NCBI GenBank assembly: GCA_022616435.1
Contig: JAKEET010000026.1
Span: 1 to 46,949, forward strand
Source of the DNA: Gemmataceae bacterium
GTDB taxonomy: Bacteria > Planctomycetota > Planctomycetia > Gemmatales > Gemmataceae
Reading direction: 5' to 3'
DNA length: 46,949 nt
Part shown: piece after piece, positions 41,910 to 46,949 of the stretch
Layout: each line of letters opens with the position of its first letter
Position numbering within the stretch: position 1 is the stretch's first letter
Made by a program: the position numbers and the translations under genes
The notes under the pieces: generated by a model
Told to the model about the DNA's origin: nothing
Databases searched by the model: none
The model's input: the letters and a program-made list of their open reading frames with translations, nothing else

Positions 41910-42721
41910 ATGGACGCTTGCTTCGCCGGCGCGGCGCACAGCAGCGCCACCAGGCGGCGGGCCAGGTTTCCACGCGGCACCGGCTCGAAGCGGCCGCCGC
42001 AGGCCAGCGAGATGCGGCCGGTTTCCTCGCTGATCACCATCACGATGGCGTCGGTCTCTTCGCTCAGGCACAGCGCCGCCCGATGCCGCATGCCGAAGCG
42101 CTGCAGGATGCGGGCGTCGGCGAGGTGGTCATAGTTGCGCATCGGCAGCTGACAGCCGGCGGCCACGACGCGGCCTTTCACCAGGATAATGGCGCCATCG
42201 TGCAGCGGGCTGCGCGGCGTGAACACCGTGCGGATGAGCGGAGCCGACAGCTTGCCGTCGATCGCCTGACCGGTCTCGATGTAGGGGGCCAGGCTGACCT
42301 CGCGTTGAATGACAATCAGGGCGCCGATGCCGTCGCGCGACAACGCCTCGGCAGCGTCGGCCAGGGGATCGGCCACCGCGTGCCGCGTCGGGACCCAACC
42401 CTGCCAGAGCTTCGTTCGGCCGAGCATCATCAACCCGCGGCGCAGCTCGGGCTGGAAGAGGACGGCCAGGATCAAGAGCAGCGCGAACAAGAGATAATCG
42501 AGCACCGTTCCCAGCTCGGTCAGGTCGAGGCTGGCGACGATGACCTGGGCCAGGAGAAACAGGGCGACGACCACCAGCCCCAGGCCGCGGCCGATCGTCG
42601 AGCCGGTGCCGGTGCGGTGCAGGAAGCGCAGCAAGGCAAACACGACCAGCGCCAGGATGCCGATCTGGACGAGATCGCGCGTCCCCACCGATTCATAGAG
42701 CTGGGCCAGGCGCTGCAGCAA
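41894..42721 (-). CDS. cdaA: Diadenylate cyclase CdaA
   Basis: The product is 275 aa, usual for CdaA. Three membrane helices (about 18-35, 45-63, 73-90) precede the DAC domain, with the active site motifs Asp175-Gly176-Ala177 (LHDGAIIL) and Arg212-His213-Arg214 (GMRHRAAL), plus the GTGS-like end replaced by SEETGRISLA. It makes cyclic di-AMP from two ATP. GAGGGGG lies just before the ATG at 42721. Upstream is folP (49 bp apart) and downstream cdaR, an arrangement like cdaA-cdaR in Firmicutes without glmM. The last residues (MPLAA) are encoded by a repeat. Confidence 0.95.
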   Translation of the reverse strand: MLQRLAQLYESVGTRDLVQIGILALVVFALLRFLHRTGTGSTIGRGLGLVVVALFLLAQVIVASLDLTELGTVLDYLLFALLLILAVLFQPELRRGLMMLGRTKLWQGWVPTRHAVADPLADAAEALSRDGIGALIVIQREVSLAPYIETGQAIDGKLSAPLIRTVFTPRSPLHDGAIILVKGRVVAAGCQLPMRNYDHLADARILQRFGMRHRAALCLSEETDAIVMVISEETGRISLACGGRFEPVPRGNLARRLVALLCAAPAKQASMPLAA

Positions 42722-42770
42722 TGAAACCCCCTCAACCCCTTCCCTGCTGACGGGAGAGGGGAGAAGAATG

Positions 42771-43625
42771 TCAGATCAACAATCGCTCCTTCGCTTCCGC
42801 CAGTGCGGCCAGCATGAGCACGGCGTCGCGGGTGGCGGCCACGTCGTGCACGCGCAACACTTGCACCGCCTGCTTCATGACGGCGTGACAGGCGACCGCC
42901 ACGGAGCCGGCCGCGCTGTCGTGCACGCTGCGGCCGGTGATCTTGCCGATGAAACCCTTGCGCGACACCCCGAGGCAGATCGGCCGGCCGAGCCGTTGCA
43001 AGTCGAGCAGGCGCACCAGCAATTCCAGGTTGTGGGCAGAGCTTTTACCAAAACCAATCCCTGGATCCAACACCAGATTGTCCTGGGCCACGCCCGTCGC
43101 GATCACGGCGCGGCGGCGCTCGTCGAGCCAGCGCGCCACGTCGTCCATCACGTTGTCGTAGCGCGGATCCTGCTGCATTGTCTGCGGCGTCCCTTGCATG
43201 TGCATCAGGATCACGCCCGCCTGAAATTGCCTGGCGACGTCGCTCATGTCCAGATCGGCCAGCGCCGTGACGTCATTGATCACGTGGGCGCCCGCCGCCA
43301 GGCATTGGCGGGCCACCTCGGCCTTCGACGTGTCAATCGAGAGTGGGACCGGCGTCGCCTTGACCAGCGCCGTCACCACCGGCAGCACGCGCCGCAATTC
43401 TTCGTCCACCGGCACGGGCGTGGATCCCGGCCGCGTCGATTCGCCGCCGATGTCGAGCAGGTCGGCGCCCTGCCGCACCAGGTCCAGGGCATGGGCGACG
43501 GCGGCGTCCGTCTGCAGAAACCGGCCGCCGTCGGAAAAGCTGTCCGGCGTGACGTTGACGATGCCCATGACCAGCGGGCGTGAGCCGATGACGAGCACGT
43601 GGTCGCGAATGTGCCAGGAATGCAT
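42771..43625 (-). CDS. folP: Dihydropteroate synthase
   Basis: The product is 284 aa. It joins pterin pyrophosphate to p-aminobenzoate in folate synthesis and is the sulfonamide target. Motifs are VMGIVNVTPDSFSDGGRF, LLDIGGESTRPGSTPV, PLSIDTSKAEVA, INDVTALAD, HMQGTPQTMQ, LDPGIGFGKS and the late LGVSRKGFIG. All are intact. The ATG is at 43625. It lies 47 bp after the LptE-like gene and 49 bp before cdaA, all leftward, so cotranscription is likely. Confidence 0.97.
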   Translation of the reverse strand: MHSWHIRDHVLVIGSRPLVMGIVNVTPDSFSDGGRFLQTDAAVAHALDLVRQGADLLDIGGESTRPGSTPVPVDEELRRVLPVVTALVKATPVPLSIDTSKAEVARQCLAAGAHVINDVTALADLDMSDVARQFQAGVILMHMQGTPQTMQQDPRYDNVMDDVARWLDERRRAVIATGVAQDNLVLDPGIGFGKSSAHNLELLVRLLDLQRLGRPICLGVSRKGFIGKITGRSVHDSAAGSVAVACHAVMKQAVQVLRVHDVAATRDAVLMLAALAEAKERLLI

Positions 43626-43672
43626 GGTTCAATTGTAAACGGCCAGCAGGGATGTCTGCCCGCGAAAACAGG

Positions 43673-44314
43673 CTACCACTTTTCCATCATCGACACGATT
43701 TGCACCGCCAGGCGGTCCACGAGCTGCTTCTCGGCCGTGGTGATCGAGCCGCCCAGCTCCGGGATAAAATGCGTCGTCGGCTGCACGAGGATCGTCTGCG
43801 GGTTCCTGGAATGCCGCAGGTTCTGCGGGCTGTAGGGATCGCGGCCGTCCTGGCCCGCGAAGAGCGGGTCACGGTCATCGCGGCGCTGCTTGGCCTCATC
43901 CCGTGACAGGAACTCGCCCAGGTGGCCCGGCCGCAAGTCGCGCCATTGCAGCTCCACCGCCAGATACACTTCCGAATCGCGGACCTCGCCGAGCTGGTTC
44001 TGGTTGACCAACTGCTTGCGGCGATTGATGATCTTGCCGGTCAGTTCGGTGTCGGCCTCCTCGCGGCAGTTCACGACTTTGTAGGGCGTCTTGGCTTCGA
44101 TTTCGCGGACCACGGCGCGGGTAACATCAAACTCCAGGCCGCGGCGGAACGACACGTTCTGGAAGATGGGCACATACACGGTGCGGATGCTGTCGTCGTA
44201 GGTCGGGACCGTCGTGTAGCCCAGAAGATTGACGTGCCCGCCGGAAGCGCAGCCGGCGAGCGAGCCGGCCAGGAGGCCGGCGATCACTCTTCGGATGACG
44301 TGCTGCGGGAGCAC
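43673..44314 (-). CDS. LptE-like outer membrane lipoprotein
   Basis: The product is 213 aa. A signal peptide ends in the lipobox LAGC (near residue 20), and the mature part resembles LptE: VYVPIFQNVSFRRGLEFDVTRAVVREIEAKTPYKVV, DTELTGKI, and the long helical end KQLVDRLAVQIVSMME. LptE with LptD inserts lipopolysaccharide in the outer membrane. I chose the GTG at 44314 because GGGAGG stands 6 nt before it; the frame extends upstream without a proper signal. A gap of 115 bp separates it from the BamD-like gene. LptD is not in the window, so the assignment is by likeness of the fold. Confidence 0.75.
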   Translation of the reverse strand: MLPQHVIRRVIAGLLAGSLAGCASGGHVNLLGYTTVPTYDDSIRTVYVPIFQNVSFRRGLEFDVTRAVVREIEAKTPYKVVNCREEADTELTGKIINRRKQLVNQNQLGEVRDSEVYLAVELQWRDLRPGHLGEFLSRDEAKQRRDDRDPLFAGQDGRDPYSPQNLRHSRNPQTILVQPTTHFIPELGGSITTAEKQLVDRLAVQIVSMMEKW

Positions 44315-44429
44315 GATGAACCTCCCAACAAGTGGTGTGACGACTTCAGTGGGATAGGTGGCATGCTGTCGCCGATCCCTCGCCACACGTGAACCATCTG
44401 GACCATCACGGCGACAGCATGTTCGGCCG

Positions 44430-45902
44430 TCAATTGCTCCCGGGTCCAAAGCTCGGCGGCAACAGCCGCGGCGTCGGGGGCACACTGCTCGGCGCGATGG
44501 GCAACGGCGCCGGCGGTTCCAGGGTGGGCTGCGACGGCGCGGGCGCTGCCGGCGCCAGAGTCGGCGGCGGCAATTCCGTCGGCGGATTGAACTGCTGGGG
44601 CGCCGGCGGCGGCGCCAGGCGCCGTGGATTCTGCAGCGGCGGCGGCGGCCGCTCGGGCGGCTGGGGCGGCGCCGGCGGCGTGAAGGCGTTGGGCGTCTGC
44701 TCGGTCACGGGCTCGCGCTGGGCGGCGGTGAAGTTCTGGCCCTTCTCCGCCAGGCCGCGCAAATCGTGCATCCGTTCTTCGGACTTCTTCGCCGCGTCGG
44801 TGTTCGGATAGCGGCGGCGGACCAGCTCGTAGTAGAAGTACGCCGAGCCCGGATGGCCGGTGCGCCGATAGAACTCGGCGATCTTGTAATCGCGGTCGGC
44901 CTGCTGCAGGTGGATGCTGCCGAGCTGGCGGGCCAGCCAGTCGCGGTCCTTGGTCCATTCCGGATACGCGCTCTGGTAGCGGTCGATCAGCTTGCGCGAT
45001 TCCTCGACGGGCCGCGTGTCGTACGCCGCGCCGCCGTTCATCACCTGCTTGCAGATGATCGCCTGCTTGATCGCCTTGGGGGCCAGCGGGCTGTTCGGGT
45101 GGTTCTCGTAAACCTGGCTGTAGTAGTAATCGGCGTCGCGGTAATCCTCGCGGTAGAACTTCACGGTCGCCAGATAGAACAGGGCCTGCTCGCCGATGCT
45201 CGGACCGCCGTCCACCGTGCGGATCGAGCCGCGGATGTCGTTGAGGCCCACTTCCTCCAGAAGCTGCAGGGCATGGCCTTCCATGTCAAATAGCGGCTTG
45301 TCCTTCGAGAAGTGAATGAACGACGACGGCATCGTGAACCAGCGCTTGCCCTCGCGCTGTTCTTCGTAGGCCTGCATCTCGCGCCGCGTGTTGTCGAGCC
45401 AGTAATTGGCGATATCGAACAGCCGGCGATTGGCTTGCTCCACGTACTGGCCGTTGACGCGGAATTCCTTGACGTACTTGCGGAACGTCCCTTCGGCCGC
45501 CCGGTAGTTGTTCTGCAGCCGCTGGCATTCCGCCTCGTAATACAGCGCCTCGTCGATCAGATTGAGCGGCGCCTTCTTGGCGGCGGCGACTCTGTGGAAC
45601 GCCGTCTCGGCGTTGCGGTAGTCTTTCGCCTGGAGCAGCCGCTTGGCGGCGGCCAGCTCCTGCTCCAGGACGCCGTCGGCGACCGCTTCGCGTTCGAGCC
45701 CCAGGCCGCGCATCACGAAGCTGTCGCGCCGCGCGGCCGGCGTCGCGGCCGGCGTCGCGTCGGCCACCGTGTCCTTCTTCTTCCACGGAAGCCAGTCCCA
45801 CCCCGACGCCGTCGCGCAACCGGTCAAGAGACACACCAGCCACGGACAAGCCCAGAGGAGCCTGCCCGGCATCGGTCGCGTTCGGCGTTCGTCCTTGGTC
45901 AC
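44430..45902 (-). CDS. BamD-like TPR outer membrane lipoprotein with proline-rich tail
   Basis: The product is 490 aa. A signal with lipobox-like LLTGC (near residue 29) is followed by TPR-like helical repeats similar to BamD/YfiO (LLQAKDYRNAETAFHRV, LIDEALYYEAECQRLQNNYR, ALFYLATVKFYREDYRDADY, then GSAYFYYELVRRRYPNT). The last 110 residues are Pro-rich (PPAPPQPPERPPPP). BamD helps BamA fold outer membrane proteins. I chose the GTG at 45902 with GGGGAG 7 nt upstream over a TTG or the ATG at 45872. It is likely the first gene of the leftward operon to 38200. Confidence 0.75.
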   Translation of the reverse strand: MTKDERRTRPMPGRLLWACPWLVCLLTGCATASGWDWLPWKKKDTVADATPAATPAARRDSFVMRGLGLEREAVADGVLEQELAAAKRLLQAKDYRNAETAFHRVAAAKKAPLNLIDEALYYEAECQRLQNNYRAAEGTFRKYVKEFRVNGQYVEQANRRLFDIANYWLDNTRREMQAYEEQREGKRWFTMPSSFIHFSKDKPLFDMEGHALQLLEEVGLNDIRGSIRTVDGGPSIGEQALFYLATVKFYREDYRDADYYYSQVYENHPNSPLAPKAIKQAIICKQVMNGGAAYDTRPVEESRKLIDRYQSAYPEWTKDRDWLARQLGSIHLQQADRDYKIAEFYRRTGHPGSAYFYYELVRRRYPNTDAAKKSEERMHDLRGLAEKGQNFTAAQREPVTEQTPNAFTPPAPPQPPERPPPPLQNPRRLAPPPAPQQFNPPTELPPPTLAPAAPAPSQPTLEPPAPLPIAPSSVPPTPRLLPPSFGPGSN

Positions 45903-46137
45903 GGCCCAACTCCCCAAATAAGGCAGCCGACGCGGACGGCGTCCTTGCCACGTCAGCTTCGTCGTCGCCGAGCACCCGCTAGCGCCGCGAGTTTGCGGAC
46001 GAGGACTATACCGCGGCAGGTAGGCGGGTCAAGATCGGATTCGGAGGCGGACTTGCGAGCGGTTTTCGAGTTTGCATTGGTCACGCAGTCTCCATATCGT
46101 CACCATTGTCCGCGGCTATCCGGCCGTGCGTGATTGC

Positions 46138-46208
46138 GCTGCACCAACCCGAAGCGTAAGCGAGGGAAGCGGGCGAAAGCCCTCGCTCACGCTTCGGGTT
46201 GGTGCAGC
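46138..46208. repeat. 29-bp inverted repeat with 13-base loop in the divergent spacer
   Basis: Arms at 46138-46166 and 46180-46208 are complementary at 28 of 29 positions, the exception being a G-T pair. They contain CAACCCGAAGCGTAAGCGAG. The loop has 13 bases, the same as the purC hairpin, and both have one wobble pair. It is between the divergent BamD-like and SIMPL genes, so it is not at a gene end. The rest of the spacer 45903-46249 shows no gene. Confidence 0.9.
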
Positions 46209-46249
46209 GGAATCCAGTCGCAAACAGAACACCCCTCGAGGAGAAACCG

Positions 46250-46949
46250 ATGCGCATGTTCACGCTGTCGATCATCTGCGTCGCGCTGGTTGCCCCAGGG
46301 CGCCTGGCCGCACAATTCGGCGATCTGGGCAAGAAGGACAGAGTCCTTACCGTCATCGGCGTCGGCACGGTCAAGCACAAACCGGAGGGCGCGAAGGTCG
46401 CGTTCGCCGTCCGCGCATCCGACAACGCGTTCGCCACCGCCTGGAAGGACAACCAGACGCAGACGGACAAGCTGCAAGGGGCTCTGGAGCGCTTGAAGCT
46501 GACCGGGGTACAGATCAAGATCGCGCCGCCGGAGGTGACCCAGAACGACCTGGCCAACCCCGCGGTCGTGCTTCAGCCGATGCCGATGGCGGTCGGGGCC
46601 CTACCCTTCAACGTGACGCGCTCGTTTCAAGTAGTCGTGACCGACAAGGATTTCCCGGAACTCCACAAGAAAGTGCTCAAGGTCATGGAAACGGCGCTGA
46701 CGCACGGCGCCAACGCGCCGGCGACGCCCGGCAACCACAATGCCTGGATCGGCGGCGGCTTTCCCAACAACATGTCGATCACACGCGTCGAGTTCTTCAG
46801 CCGCCACGACGCCGACCCGCGGCAAAAGGCCTACCGGATGGCGGTCGAAGCGGCCGTGATGAACGCCCGGGCCGCCGCTGTCGGCGCTGGAGTGGAAAAG
46901 CTGGGCGAGATCGTTTCGATCCGGGAACATCAGGATCCGAACCTGGGCG
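46250..46949 (+). CDS. SIMPL-domain (DUF541) protein, cut by the window end
   Basis: The frame stays open from ATG 46250 to the end, 233 codons, with GAGGAGA 6 nt before the ATG. A signal peptide (about 1-21, SIICVALVAPGRLAAQ) precedes the SIMPL domain: RVLTVIGVGTVKHKPEGAKV is the family start, and QKAYRMAVEAAVMNARAAAV followed by GVEKLGEIVSI is the usual helix near its end. Family proteins (such as BP26) are periplasmic or outer membrane proteins of unclear role, linked to stress. The 3' part is missing. Confidence 0.85.
   Translation, partial: MRMFTLSIICVALVAPGRLAAQFGDLGKKDRVLTVIGVGTVKHKPEGAKVAFAVRASDNAFATAWKDNQTQTDKLQGALERLKLTGVQIKIAPPEVTQNDLANPAVVLQPMPMAVGALPFNVTRSFQVVVTDKDFPELHKKVLKVMETALTHGANAPATPGNHNAWIGGGFPNNMSITRVEFFSRHDADPRQKAYRMAVEAAVMNARAAAVGAGVEKLGEIVSIREHQDPNLG

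Overview
The window looks like a chromosomal segment of a high-GC planctomycete, probably near Gemmatales. This rests on gene content, not a database search: a BlaI repressor with an M56 peptidase fused to WD40, DUF1559 and leucine-rich repeats, two Uma2-family proteins, a YXWXPGXW-repeat secreted protein, an FHA-GAF-sigma54 regulator, and many short palindromic repeat families in spacers. LptE-like and BamD-like lipoproteins point to an outer membrane. I see no rRNA, tRNA, CRISPR array, transposase or prophage.

Layout. 1-431: tandem 23-bp repeats and a long TG microsatellite, no gene. 432-4112 (minus): yggS, yggU, a 78-aa protein, a Xer-type recombinase and a secreted thioredoxin-TPR protein; DUF1015 is divergent (4219-5541). 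5629-10241 (minus): a small coiled-coil protein, ispD, an ABC-2 permease fused to a CPBP protease, and an HD-GYP response regulator. 10561-11325 (plus): a TIM-barrel epimerase. 11342-16202 (minus): YXWXPGXW protein, FHA-GAF-sigma54 activator and a translationally coupled Uma2 protein. 16542-17387 (minus): PyrK-like subunit. 17561-24248 (plus): a promoter with two palindromic operators, BlaI and a 2073-aa membrane metallopeptidase fusion. 24327-29259 (minus): a CPA2 cation/proton antiporter with RCK domains, a two-helix K+ channel with RCK domains, a PIG-L deacetylase and purC. 29321-31426 (plus): fused enoyl-CoA hydratase/3-hydroxyacyl-CoA dehydrogenase. 31925-38187: RidA, a degenerate receiver protein, a ManA-like cupin with two TIM-barrel epimerases, a second Uma2 protein and a class-A-like serine beta-lactamase. 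38200-45902 (minus): a long probable operon of BamD-like, LptE-like, folP, cdaA, cdaR, proA, a lipoprotein and a TVP38/DedA membrane protein. 46250 to the end (plus): SIMPL-domain protein, cut by the window edge.

How parts may fit together. CdaA and CdaR imply cyclic di-AMP, and the two RCK-containing K+ transport proteins 14 kb away belong to families in which RCK_C is a known c-di-AMP target; the link here is inference. The BlaI/M56 pair looks like a repressor-protease switch that controls its own promoter, but its sensor part is a giant interaction scaffold instead of a penicillin-binding domain. The cupin plus two TIM-barrel isomerases form a likely sugar-utilisation unit. At least seven repeat families sit in spacers, and three of them reach into the last codons of genes (purC, cdaA, the HD-GYP regulator).
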